DNA of 64,000 nt from Homarus americanus (GCF_018991925.1 NW_024725520.1:967501-1031500), one strand, 5' to 3'; counted from the first letter of the stretch, positions 10,866 through 21,969 are shown. Made by a program: numbers and translations. The notes: generated by a model not told the origin, from the sequence alone.

Positions 10866-11100
10866 TAGTAAAGGGATTACAGGCTCTATAACGCACAATA
10901 CAGTACAGGTATACGAGAAGAGTGTAATTACATAACGTTTTGTTAATAGTAATAGCCGTGTAATAAAGCCATTACCTGTAGCTCATAAATTACTTCAACT
11001 GGCTTTTGTGAACTAATGTAATTGTCAACTAATTGTTATGGTAATACTAGTTTGAGCTGTAAGTGTTATGTTTACAGGTGATGCTGCTGCCATGGAATCT

Positions 11101-11350
11101 GATCACTTGAAGATTAGCCCCTTATCTTATTTCACCTATAGATTAACCACCCTAACGCTGACCTAATCTAATGTAACCTGACCTAATCTGACCTAACATA
11201 TCCAATTCTAACCTTGTCTATTCTAACCTAACCTAATTTAACAAATCTTAACTTAGCTTTACCTAATCTGATCTAAGATAACCTAACCTAACCCCCCCCC
11301 CCAGGTTGTGTTAGGTGTGTGTTTAACCATCAGGTGAAGTAAGTTAGGCC
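11101..11350. mobile_element. TTAGG-core palindromic element (copy I)
   Basis: Starts GATCACTTGAAGATTAGCC, second box TTTCACCTATAGATTAACC, then about 110 bp of diverged CCTAA repeats, poly-C, CAGGTTGTGTTAGG and ACCATCAGGTGAAGTAAG. The outermost right end is lost. Confidence 0.75.
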
Positions 11351-11421
11351 TATTTAGACCTATATAAAAGAACATTTACGACCGTTCTTAATGGCGAAGT
11401 AAATGAACCAATAACGCTTTT

Positions 11422-11423
<2 letters not shown>

Positions 11424-11475
<52 letters not shown>
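11424..11475. repeat. (AAT)n trinucleotide microsatellite
   Basis: About 17 perfect AAT triplets. Confidence 0.98.
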
Positions 11476-11476
<1 letters not shown>

Positions 11477-11739
11477 AGACGTTAAATAAATAGAAATTCT
11501 CATCGTATTTAATTAACAAATCACGAAGGCTCATTAAAATTCGAACAAAAATACTTAATGGCGCAATAAAGGCGTATAGTGTGAGTCATTATGGCGCAAC
11601 ACGTTTAACAGTCTCAGTCTCACTACAGATGAAGGAGCAGGTTTTGAAGGCGCGACAGAGGTTGATGGCGTGTAATGCGTAGTGAGGTTTAAGTGATTAC
11701 CTTAATGGTGTCATAGTGGTAGTGGGTGTGCCTTAAGGT

Positions 11740-12065
11740 GCACTGAGAGACTCTTGAGCTTGTGGCTTAAAGGCGCAACATTCTGGCTTGATGACGTGAT
11801 TGAGTTGAAAATTTGACCTTGGAGACGTGATGAAGCTTTTAAGACGAGAGAAAGCTAACAATTTTAGCTTTATGATGTGATGAGGTTGGGTATTTTAGCT
11901 TTAAGACGTGATGCTGCGTGAGGTTTAAGCTTTATAACGAAAGCTGCAGTGTTAGCTGGAGGACCTGATGAAAATAGAAATTTAGCTTCAAGATATGGTG
12001 AAGGTTATATTTTTTTTAGCTTCAGCAAATACTGAAGTTATTTGTTTTATCTTTAAAGACTTGTG
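11740..12065. repeat. Degenerate repeat, TTTAGCTTTAAGACGTGATGA
   Basis: Six or seven diverged copies of TTTTAGCTTTAAGACGTGAT at about 45-60 bp spacing, directly upstream of a 22-bp array. Confidence 0.6.
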
Positions 12066-12119
12066 GACGGCGAGAAAATGTGTTACCGTATAGGCGAAGT
12101 GACACATAACACTTGTCTT

Positions 12120-13306
12120 AAAACTGTCACGGGTCGAGGTTGAGACTGTCACGGGTCGAGGTTGAGACTGTCACGGGTCGAGGTTGACTGTCACGGGTCG
12201 AGGTTGAGACTGTCACGGGTCGAGGTTGAGACTGTCACGGGACGAGAGTTGGGAACTGTCACGGGACGAGGTTAGGGCTATCACGGGTCGAGGTTGAAGT
12301 TGTTGCAGGACAGGGTTAAGGACTGTCATGGGTCAGGTTAAGGACTATCACGGGACGAGGAGAGGTTGGGAGACTGTCACGGGACAGTTGGAGACTGTCA
12401 CGGGTCGAGGTTGAGACTGTCGCAGGACGAGGTTGAGACTATCACAGGTCGAGTTGGGACTGTCACAGATCGAGTTGAGACTGTCACGGGTCGAGTTGGA
12501 GACTCACGGAGTCGAGGTTGAGACTGTCACAGGTCGAGTTGAGACTGTCGCAGGTCGAGGAGTTGAGACTGTCACGGAGTCGAGAGTTGGAACTGTCACA
12601 GGTCGAGAGTTGAGACTGTCACAGGACGAGGTTGAGACTGTCACGGGACGGGTTGAACTGTCACGGGTCGAGGTTGAGACTGGCCTGGTCGAGGTTAGGG
12701 TGTTACAGGACGGAGTTGAGACTCACAGGACAGGTTGAGACTGTCACGGGTCGAGGAGTTGCAGAGACTATCACAGGTCGAGGTTGAGACTGCCATGAGT
12801 CGAGTTAAGAGACTGTCACGGGTCGAGTTGGAGACTGTCACAGGTCGAGGTTGGAGACTGTCACGGGTCGAGTTGGAGACTATCACGGAAGGTCGAGTTA
12901 GCAGAGGCTATCTGGGTGGGGTTTAAGGACTGTCACTTGAGTCGAGGTTGAGACTGTCACAGGTCGAGTTAGAGACTATCACGGGTCGAGTTGAGACTGT
13001 CACAGGACGAGTTGAGACTGTCGCGGAGTCGGGTTGAGACTGTCACGGGACGAATTTAGAGACTGTCTGGGACGGGGTTGAACTGTCTGGGTCGAGTTAA
13101 GGACTGTCACGGGTCGAGTTAGGGATTGTTACAGGACAGAGTTGAGACTGTCACGGGTCGAGGTTGAGACTGTCACGGGACGAGGTTGAGACTGTCACGG
13201 GACGAGGATGAGACTGTCACGGGTCGAGGTTGAGACTGTCACGGGACGAGGTTGAGACTGTCACGGGTCGAGGTTGAGACTCACGGGTCGAGGTTGAGAC
13301 TGGGTG
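12120..13306. repeat. 22-bp minisatellite, CTGTCACGGGTCGAGGTTGA
   Basis: About 50 units of 20-24 bp. The ends at 12120-12240 and 13140-13300 are homogeneous; the middle carries many substitutions and 1-4 bp indels. Open frames in it (Leu/Ser/Val/Glu-rich) are repeat translation. Confidence 0.95.
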
Positions 13307-13309
13307 ACA

Positions 13310-13810
13310 TGACCAAGAACTGGTCCGGCTACAACACATTATAACAACTCAGTTTTTTCCTCCTGCAGAACAAAATAGAAACGACACAAGTGTTTCCCGC
13401 CCAGTAACGTAATACAGGAGTTGTGTACTCTGTAAGTAGGTGTACATAAGAAACAAGTGTACACAGTAATCAGCTGTACACATTTATTAGATGTATACAG
13501 TTATCAGGTATACACAGGTGATAGCAATTGGGCCCGCTACTGCTGGGGTGGCAGACGTGGCCGAGCCTCCTTCACTAGTACCTACCTGAGGGCGAAGGTC
13601 TCTGCTTTATCAGCCCCCATAATCTCCTGCACAGTTTTGTCTTGGTACTGGAGGAAGACCTTGGTATCCTCTCCTAGATTACTCCACGGGTATCCAGGTG
13701 TCGTGTTAATCCTTATTGATATTAGATGAGACTTTAATTAATTATTTTTCCACCGTTGGCTATTTTTTGTCACTTGTTATTTCACTTCAGATCATGTGGT
13801 TATGTTTTCA
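13310..13810. other. Low-repeat DNA, no gene seen
   Basis: Includes a short duplication of GTGTACACAGT/ATCAG (13455-13515). The largest plus open frame, 90 codons at 13457-13729, has no recognisable domain. Confidence 0.5.
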
Positions 13811-14034
13811 GGTATGTTATGTTGGCCGTACGCCATTAGAGGTAAAGGCGCGGGGTAGTGGCGTGAGGGAACTTGGGGTGCCCAGTGAAGGAAGGGAGGG
13901 AGCAGGAGCGACACACGACCGCTCACTACGACTCCCAAACAATAACTGACCCGGGAGAGGACTCGGAAGAGGAGGACTGTGTTGACGCTCGCGGGCCCCA
14001 CCACGCCTGCCTGCCTGCCTGCCCCGAGTCCTCG
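13811..14034 (+). other. CpG-rich segment, possible exon or 5' UTR
   Basis: Preceded by TTTTCAG and followed by TCGTAAGTG, which look like splice acceptor and donor sites. The segment is richer in CG dinucleotides than its surroundings and contains a short (CTGC)n run. No conserved protein is recognisable, so this is a structural guess. Confidence 0.2.
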
Positions 14035-14360
14035 TAAGTGTTGGCGTGGGCGAGCTGGGCCACACTGGGGTTGGGGGGTATCGAGGAGGTGGGTGTGGGG
14101 ATGGTGTGGTAGTCGTGAAGGAAGGGGAGTGGAGAGAGGGGTGTGCCCGCGATGCCTTGTACGGTGGATGGGCACGGGCGGCTGATGCTGGATAGCGAGA
14201 TGGGTATGGAGTGGTGGGCAAGTGACGGTGGGGAACTAAGCCCATCAGTTTTTGCTTGGTGGTAGTGTACGAATTACTAAGGTGTGTAGGTGGATGATAG
14301 AAATTTTTTTTAGTGGTGTTTTGTGAGAGTAGTCAGACGTGTGGTGATGTCATCGTCAGA

Positions 14361-14467
14361 TCTAACCTACCCTACCCTAACCCCACCCCCCCCCCACCCC
14401 CCAGGTAGCTTTGAGGTGTTTCATTATCAGGTGAAATAAATTGGGGTGTCTAATCTTCAGGTGATCC
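14361..14467 (-). mobile_element. TTAGG-core element, one long arm (copy J)
   Basis: CCTACCCTAACCCC core, poly-C, CCAGGTAGCTTTGAGGTG, TTATCAGGTGAAATAAATTG, GGGTGTCTAATCTTCAG and terminal GGTGATCC. One of the best preserved long arms. Confidence 0.72.
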
Positions 14468-14905
14468 ATTTAAACAATTATTATTTTCATTAACTGCAGA
14501 AATACAACGAAGTTTAAACCATCAAATTGCTTGTTATATGTTGTGACTTTATGAGTTAGTTTAGATATTTGTTAAATTGAACTTGATGCATATGGACTAC
14601 TGCATGAGGGAGTTAATGTAAGCAGTACAGTACATGTTTACAAAGTTTTCTGTAATTTAATGTAAGTTACAGTTCCTCCCTGACACGTGTTGGGTGTTAG
14701 TGTGTAATGGATGACTCGAGGCATGCTGAACTGTATACTTGTCTTGTCTGTATACATGCTGAACTCTCTACCGCCACACCCATCAAAACATTGACCGGAG
14801 GAAACTGGGACTTTCAATTCCCACGAGAGGTTAGTGATTCACCCCCAGCCACTGTGTTGTGTTGTGTTGTGTTACTTCACTTGTTGCTTATTCCACTCTG
14901 TGTGT
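14468..14905. other. Unique AT-rich DNA
   Basis: No gene or clear repeat. A short GTGTT run lies near 14852-14870. Confidence 0.5.
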
Positions 14906-14908
14906 GTA

Positions 14909-14910
<2 letters not shown>

Positions 14911-14940
<30 letters not shown>
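14911..14940. repeat. (GA)n microsatellite
   Basis: GA run of about 30 bp. Confidence 0.95.
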
Positions 14941-14942
<2 letters not shown>

Positions 14943-14989
14943 CTTGCAGAGATTGTCGGACGAACCAAAGTCACACTGTAAATTTTGGT

Positions 14990-15332
14990 GATCACCTGAA
15001 GATTAGACGCACACAATTTAAAATGTTACCTGTAGATTAGACGCACATCTTCATGCTAACCTAATATAACTTAACCCAACCCTAACCAAATTGGAAATAA
15101 ATCTTAAAATAAACATTATGGTAACAATAAATTTAAACTAGTGATTCAACCCAACCCAACCCAACCCCACCCAACCCCACCCACACCCCACACACCCACT
15201 CCCACTCCAGCCCCACCCACCCAACCCCAACCCAACCCACCCCCCAACCCAACCCCACCCAACCCCACCCCACGTAGCGTTAAGAGGTTTAATTATAAGG
15301 TGAAATAAACTGCGGCCAATTTTCAGGTGATT
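14990..15332. mobile_element. TTAGG-core palindromic element with altered core (copy K)
   Basis: Starts GATCACCTGAAGATTAGACG and ends CAATTTTCAGGTGATTC. The core splits into CCTAATATAACTTAACCC, an AT-rich stretch of about 70 bp (15085-15155), and a CCCAACCCCACCC array replacing the usual CCTAA. The right arm keeps GTAGCGTTAAGAGG and AAGGTGAAATAAACTG. Confidence 0.72.
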
Positions 15333-15565
15333 CAATATTACATTTGTTTAAAAAGTGTCAATATTTCGTTAATATTAAAAAAAAATATATATTGTCAAAA
15401 CTGAAGTTGTGTTTGTTGAATGATGTTTTTTATTGTTGTTGTTGTTCTGGCGAGACTAGTATGTGTTTGTCGAGAGTATCTTAATTAAGTGGTCCCTGTG
15501 TGTTGTGTCTTTGCTTGTGTTGTGTCTTTATTTGTGTTGTGTTGGAGTGATGAGGAGTTAAGATT

Positions 15566-15925
15566 GAGTGACGGGGAGGGACAGTTAACTCACCACCATC
15601 AGGTCACTCACAACATTTGAATGACGCAGTGATTAGGTAAATGAGTGACGGGGAGGGACCGGTAACTCACCACCATCAGGTCACTCACAACATTTGAATG
15701 ACGCAGTGATTAGGTAAATGAGTGACGGGGAGGGACCGGTAACTCACCACCATCAGGTCACTCACAACATTTGAATGACGCAGTTATTAGGTAAATGAGT
15801 GACGGAGGGACCGGTAACTCACCACCATCAGGCCACACAACATTTGAGTGACGCAATGATAAGGTTAATGAGTAAAAATGAGTGACGGGGAGTGACAGGT
15901 AACTCAGCACCATCAGGCCATACTC
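15566..15925. repeat. 77-bp tandem repeat, five copies
   Basis: Units begin near 15566, 15643, 15720, 15797 and 15880, each starting GAGTGACGGGGAGGGAC and containing CACCACCATCAGG. The first three spacings are exactly 77 bp. Confidence 0.97.
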
Positions 15926-15929
15926 ACAG

Positions 15930-16495
15930 CACAGGTGCAGGGAGGAAGTCGGTCATTAAGCTAACAAAATATATCTTGATTTTTATTTTTATTATTTCTT
16001 TGTCACTCACGAGTTCCCAGGACCTTGAGTGAGTGTCTGTGTTGGTGTGTACATTCTGAATGGTAATCTATTTTCAGTATTCAAGGAGGCAACAATGGCC
16101 GACAGATACTGTACTACGGCCTTCCTCACTTCCTCTGCATATAGTTAGGTACCCATTCACAGCTGGGTGGTTTGGGGGTGCTCTGGCTATAGTAAACATG
16201 ATTAACTACAACGCCACAGTAAAGAATAAACTACAAACCACAACAACAACACCCAAAACAATAAACTACAAGCAATAACAACAACAACAGTTCGTGGTGT
16301 ACAAGTCATGTGGTCAAGGAACTGTATTACATATTTGTGGGTCTACAATAATTGATGTACAATAATCATGTACATCCCCTCCCGAACCGACGCACACCTG
16401 AGAGGCGAGTGTAGTGTCTTAATTAACTTACCTTTGTGTGATTATAGGGTAGTCGGGACACAGGTGAGTTAAAACCCCAGGAAAAGAGGGAAGTA
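15930..16495. other. Unique DNA without recognised gene
   Basis: Mostly unique, with short CAACAA-rich patches around 16240-16290. No supported coding region. Confidence 0.5.
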
Positions 16496-16499
16496 CCAT

Positions 16500-16540
<41 letters not shown>
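16500..16540. repeat. (CT)n microsatellite
   Basis: CT run of about 40 bp. Confidence 0.95.
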
Positions 16541-16542
<2 letters not shown>

Positions 16543-16566
16543 TTTCTCCAGTTGCCAGCTATTAGT

Positions 16567-16645
16567 TCGGGTGTGCAGTGGCTGAGTGGATAGAGTGTTC
16601 ACCTTTTGTCCCAAGGATCGCACCCAGTTCATTCCTAGTCCACAT
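16567..16645 (+). mobile_element. Probable tRNA-derived SINE head
   Basis: CAGTGGCTGAGTGGATAGAG resembles a Pol III A box (TGGCTGAGTGG), and about 45 bp on, AGTTCATTCCT resembles a degraded B box (GGTTCGATTCC). Spacing and order fit a tRNA-like head. No intact tRNA fold is evident, so it is more likely a decayed SINE or tRNA pseudogene than a working tRNA. Confidence 0.5.
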
Positions 16646-16683
16646 AACAGTAGATACGAGTAATTACAGTGCCAGGCTCTGAT

Positions 16684-16910
16684 GGGCAGGCGTTAAGGCT
16701 AAGTTAGGTTAGGTTAGGTTAGTGCAAGGCTAAGTTAGGTTAGGTTAGGTTAGTGCAAGGCTAAGTTAGGTTAGGTTAGGTTAGTGCAAGGCTAAGTTAG
16801 GTTAGGTTAGGTTAGTGCAAGGCTAAGTTAGGTTAGGTTAGGTTAGGCTAACATTAGGCTGTTTAATCATCAGGTGAAATAAACTGGGGTGTCTAATCTT
16901 CAGGTAATCC
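16684..16910 (-). mobile_element. TTAGG-core element with 31-bp amplified core (copy L)
   Basis: Five tandem 31-bp units (GCTAAG, three TTAGG, TTAGTGCAAG) from 16698, then TTAGGCTAACATTAGGC, AATCATCAGGTGAAATAAAC, TGGGGTGTCTAATCTTCAGG and TAATCC. The right long arm is nearly consensus; the left arm is absent. Confidence 0.75.
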
Positions 16911-17149
16911 TCATTAAACCCTTCATTACAGTCGTCAGCTACAAACACCCACTTAATGTATCCTGTAAAGACATCATCGTTCTGGCTCTGTTATACAATG
17001 GTTTGATTACCCCCCAGCGAGGCCTTAATCACCCTGGCGAGGCAATCTTAATGACCCCTCATTAGTGGCCGCCATCACCCTCCTTAGCATAATGGGTGGA
17101 GTCGTGTTCTCTACTGTGGTCTGGAGAACCTCATGTGCTGTGATTACTG

Positions 17150-17346
17150 TGGTCAGGGGAAGGTGGTGGAGGGTAGGGGAAGGTGGTGGAGGGTAGGGGA
17201 AGATACTGGAGGGGTAGGGGAAGATAGTGGAGGGGTAGGGGAAGATAGTGGAGGGGTAGGGGAAGGTGGTGGGGTAGGGCTAGGGGAAGGTGGTGGGGGG
17301 TATGGGAAGATAGTGGAGGGGCAGGTGCGTAGGGGGTGTAGAGGGG
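17150..17346. repeat. Minisatellite, GGGTAGGGGAAGATAGTGGA
   Basis: About eight G-rich units of 19-22 bp, directly abutting the next array. Confidence 0.93.
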
Positions 17347-17347
17347 G

Positions 17348-19774
17348 TAGTACAGGTAGTGTTAAGATAGTACAGGTAGTGTTAAGATAGTACAGCTAGT
17401 GTTAAGATAGTACAGGTAGTGTTAAAATAGTACAGGTTGTGTTAAGATAGTACAGGTAGTGTTAAAATAGTACAGGTTGTGTTAAGATAGTACAGGTTGT
17501 GTTAAGATAGTACAGGTAGTGCTAAGATAGTACAGGTAGTGCTAAGATAGTACAGGTAGTGTTAAGATAGTACAGGTTGTGTTAAGATAGTACAGGTAGT
17601 GTTAAGATAGTACAGGTAGTGTTAAGATAGTACAGGTAGTGTTATGATAGTACAGGTAGTGTTAAGATAGTACAAGTTGTGTTAAGATAGTACAGGTAGT
17701 GTTAAGATAGTACAGGTAGTGTTATGATAGTACAGGTAGTGTTAAAATAGTACAGGTTGTGTTAAGATAGTACAGGTTGTGTTAAGATAGTACAGGCAGT
17801 GTTAAGATAGTACAGGTAGTGTTAAGATAGTACAGGTTGTGTTAAGATAGTACAGGTAGTGTTAAGATAGTACAAGTAGTGTTAAGATAGTACAGGTTGT
17901 GTTAAGATAGTACAGGTTGTGTTAAGATAGTACAGGTAGTGCTAGGATAGTACAGGTAGTGCTAAGATAGTAACAGGTAGTAAGCAGATAGTACAGGTTG
18001 TGTTAAGATAGTACAAGTTGTGTTGATAGTACAGGTAGAGTTAAGATAGTACAAGTTGTGTTAAGATAGTACATGTTGTGTTAAGATAGTACAGGTTTTA
18101 AGATAGTACAGGTTTTAAGATAGTACAGGTTGTGTTAAGATAGTACAGGTTGTGTTAAGATAGTACAGGTTGTGTTAAGATAGTACAGGTAGAGTTAAGA
18201 TAGTACAAGTTGTGTTAAGATAGTACAGGTTGTGTTAAGATAGAACAGGTTGTGTTAAGATAGTACAGGTAGTGTTAAGATAGTACAGGTAGTGTTAAGA
18301 TAGTACAGGTTGTGTTAAGATAGTACAGGTAGTGTTAAGATAGTACAGGTTGTGTTAAGATAGTACAGGTAGTGTTAAGATAGTACAGGTTGTGTTAAGA
18401 TAGTACATGTTGTGTTAAGATAGTACAGGTAGAGTTAAGATAGTACAAGTTGTGTTAAGATAGTACAGGTAGTGTTAAGATAGTACAGGTAGTTTTAAGA
18501 TAGTACAGGTTGTGTTAAGATAGTACAGGTAGTTTAAGATAGTACAGGTAGTGTTAAGATATATTTTAAGGTTGTGTTAAGATAGTACAGGTAGTGTTAA
18601 GATAGTACAGGTAGTGTTAAGATAGTTAAAGATAGTACGGTTGTTTTAAATAGTTACAGGTAGTGTTAAGATAGTACAGGTAGTGTTAAGATAGTACAGG
18701 TTGTGTTAAGATAGTACAGGTAGTTGTTAGATAGTACAGGTTGTGTTAAGATAGTACAGGTAGTGCTAAGATAGTACAGGTAGTGTTAAGATAGTACATG
18801 TTGTGTTAAGATAGTACAGGTAGAGTTAAGATAGTACAAGTTAGTGTTCTGATAGTACAGGTTGTGTTAAGATAGTACAGGTTGTGTTAAGATAGTACAG
18901 GTAGTGTTAAGATAGTACAGGTTGTGTTAAGATAGTACAGGTTGTGTTAAGATAGTACAGGTTTTTAAGATAGTACAGGTTTTAGATAGTACAGGTTGTT
19001 AAGATAGTACAGAGTTTATTAAATGGTAAGGTTATTGTTAGATAGTACAGGTAGTGTTAAGATAGACAAGTTGTGTTAAGATAGTACAGGTTGTGTTAAG
19101 ATAGTACAGGTTGTGTTAAGATAGTACAGGTAGTGTTAAGATAGTACAGGTAGTTAGATAGTACAGGTTGTGTTAAGATAGTACAGTAGTGTTAAGATAG
19201 TACAGGTAGTGTTAAGATAGTGCAGGTTGTGTTAGATAGTACAGGTAGTGTTAAGATAGTACAGGTAGTGTTAAATTAGAGTTGTGTTAAGATAGTAAGG
19301 TAGTGTTAAGATAGTACAGGTAGTGTTAAGATAGTACAGGAGTGTTAGATAGTACAGGTAGAGAGTTAAGATAGTACAGGTAGTGTTAATGTATTAGGTT
19401 GTGTTAAGATAGTACAGGTAGTGTTAAGATAGTACAGGTTGTTAAGATAGTACAGGTAGTTAAGATAGTACAGGTTGTGTTAAGATAGTACATGTGTGTT
19501 AGAATGGTACAGGTAGAGATAAGTTTAAAGTTGTGTTAAGATAGTACAGGTTGTGTTAAGATAGAACAGGTTGTGTTAAGATAGTACAGGTAGAGTTAAG
19601 ATAGTACAGGTAGTGTTAAGATAGTACAGGTTGTGTTAAGATAGTACAGGTAGTGTTAAGATAGTACAGGTTGTGTTAAGATAGTACAGGTTGTTAGATA
19701 GTACAGGTAGTGTTAAGATAGTACAGGTAGTGTTAAGATAGTACAGGTTGTGTTAAGATAGTACAGGTAGTGAT
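17348..19774. repeat. 20-bp satellite, GTTAAGATAGTACAGGTAGT
   Basis: About 120 head-to-tail 20-bp units spanning 2.4 kb, the largest array in the window. Two main unit types alternate, GGTAGT and GGTTGT. 17348-17960 is very regular; 18530-19510 has many short units, dropped bases and variants. In-frame stops (TAA, TAG) are frequent, so it is non-coding. Confidence 0.98.
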
Positions 19775-20055
19775 AAGAGTTGTGCACGTTGGATCTGGAT
19801 TCTGATACAGTAGGTGCTGTGTCTTCCGCTGTGACAGCTGCCTTCATACACAGCGTTGGAATCTCTGGCATGCAGACCACAGGACTTGATTCATGTGTAG
19901 GTCGTGCAGGGTGTGGTGGTGTTGGCTGCTAAGAGAGTTATGATATCTGGGATGCTGTAAACGTAAGCTGTGGTGGTGTTGGCCTGCAGTTTACAGTCTA
20001 GTTTCTGGGATTATGGCCAGGCTGTCCACGTAAGGGTGTTCGCGTCAATGTTCCT
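19775..20055. other. Unique DNA with loose GTGGTGTTGGC repeats
   Basis: A sharp boundary follows the 20-bp array. Two or three related TGTGGTGGTGTTGGC blocks occur; no gene is recognised. Confidence 0.5.

Positions 20056-20056
<1 letters not shown>

Positions 20057-20102
<46 letters not shown>
20057..20102. repeat. (CA)n microsatellite
   Basis: CA run of about 46 bp. Confidence 0.97.
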
Positions 20103-20104
<2 letters not shown>

Positions 20105-21600
20105 ACGACCATACCTTTCCCATGATGATGATAATGACGATAATGATAAGGATACTCCTTCACGTCCCTCCCTACCCAGCCTACTTGCCTGGGCCACTTT
20201 ACCTGTGTGTAGATATTATATTTATTTTATATTTTTTTTGTAGACACTGACCGCTTGTGAGGTGAGGGAGTCTATGAATGACAGGTATGACGGATCACCT
20301 TAGATTACCTTTTATGATTCTAATAAAGGAGTCTCAGAGGTGGACACGTTGTACACCTGGACGTGCTGTGTACCTGGACGAGCTGTGTACGTTGTGTTTA
20401 TACAGTGGATATTGAATTTTTTGTCTAGTTGGGTGTAAAGAAACGGGGATCACATTAACATATTCTGATTATGTTATTGTGTAGCTGTGTTACATACGAC
20501 ACACACACACACACACGTAATTGACTGTAGCAAAAAGGGCTGGTAATTTGTAAAGGCCTATTCTTATACGCTATCCCCAAAAAGTATCGTCCTTCTCATC
20601 GATACAATGCGTCAAATGAATATTTCCGATCACTAATTGTGAGTCCTGCATTATGTTGGTAGGTCTGCCTTCCTGGTATTATGAGGTTGCCAGTTATTAT
20701 TTCTGGCATTTGTTGTAATTATGGCGAATCACCGAGCTTTACTAAAATAATATAATTTTATTAATGTAGCGCAAATATATCAACGGCAGTCAAATAGTGG
20801 GTGTTTTCTGCTGGAAGACCCTGACCAACACTAGTACCCGAGACTCATTGGGAAACACAGCTTGTACCGACGGACATCGTCTCATAGTGTGTGTGTCAGG
20901 TAATGTTCCGCGTCCAGCACGAATCATGAGATGATATATTCATAATTGTTACCTTATTAATTGAGGTAGAAATAACATCGAAATGCAGTAAATCATAATG
21001 TCATTCTAATTGGATATGGCACCATAATACACCTGTAATCACTGTATTTGCAAATGACTGTAATATCAAATCATAGTGTTTCGAAGCGATTCCATTGTAA
21101 CCTCGGTTCATGGAAACATAGTAATGTTATATTCCTATTTGTCAACCCATCCCCTGGGGCTCAAATAGTATCTAAGGTGCCATAAATCAGCGGAGTTACT
21201 CATGACGTTATTGGTGTTCCATATGGTATCACAATTCATCCTATTTCATTACATTATGTAGAGAATAGACGATATACTGCAGGTATCATAGTGATCATCA
21301 GGTGCAACAAGAAAGAACGAAAGGTGCAACTCACAATCAGAAATATCAATAGAACCAAGACTGTTGTGCACGTGTTATGGTGTTCATTCCCAGATACATC
21401 AGGCCGGGGGAGCACTTTTGGGGAGTGTACATATATATTTTGAATTAGACAAAGAATACTGGTTATTTATGATAAGTGTGTGTGTGTGTTTAGATCAGGA
21501 GGGGTTACGTGTAGTTACAATAACGGGAAATACTTTGTATTCAATACATTCTTTAATGATAATCTTGATTCTTATACTATTAACACATAGAGGTTAATAC
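20103..21600. other. Mostly unique AT-rich DNA
   Basis: The longest stretch with few repeats. A short AC run lies at 20497-20517 and a possible lone element terminus (GGATCACCTTAGATTACC) at 20292. No exon-like frame or known domain is visible on either strand. Confidence 0.55.
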
Positions 21601-21609
21601 AGTGTGATA

Positions 21610-21800
21610 CTACTCATCTGTCTCACCCAGCCCTCACCCATCACCCTCTCACCCAGCACCCCATCACCTCTACCTCTCACCCTCCACCCTCTCACCCACC
21701 CTCTCTCACCTTCCACCCTCTCACCCACCACCCCCATCACCCTCCACCCTCTCACCCACCACCCCATCACCCACCACCCCATCACCCACCACTCTCACTA
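21610..21800. repeat. Minisatellite, CACCCTCTCACCCACCACCC
   Basis: C-rich array with 12-30 bp periodicity mixing CACCCTCTCACC and CACCACCCCATCACC. Confidence 0.9.
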
Positions 21801-21969
21801 GTCATCCATCATATTCAGCTGTCGAATCTCCTCGTTGCAATTCGTCCTGCTAGCAACATCAGGTTAGGTGTTGTCCTTATTGTTGCCAGCCTGAGGGAGA
21901 GGTACCTGCTGGCCCTACAGCATGGGTCAGTGGGTTAGGTTAGGATTAGAGTTGATTCAAACAAGACGG

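Noticed and set aside
13817..14245. 142-codon minus-strand frame across the CpG-rich segment
   Set aside because: Pro/Arg/Ser-rich with no domain; it overlaps another open frame on the same strand and competes with a plus-strand exon guess.
15566..15925. 77-bp repeats considered as a 5S-like or small RNA gene cluster
   Set aside because: No Pol III internal box or terminator run is present, and the unit is too short for 5S rRNA.
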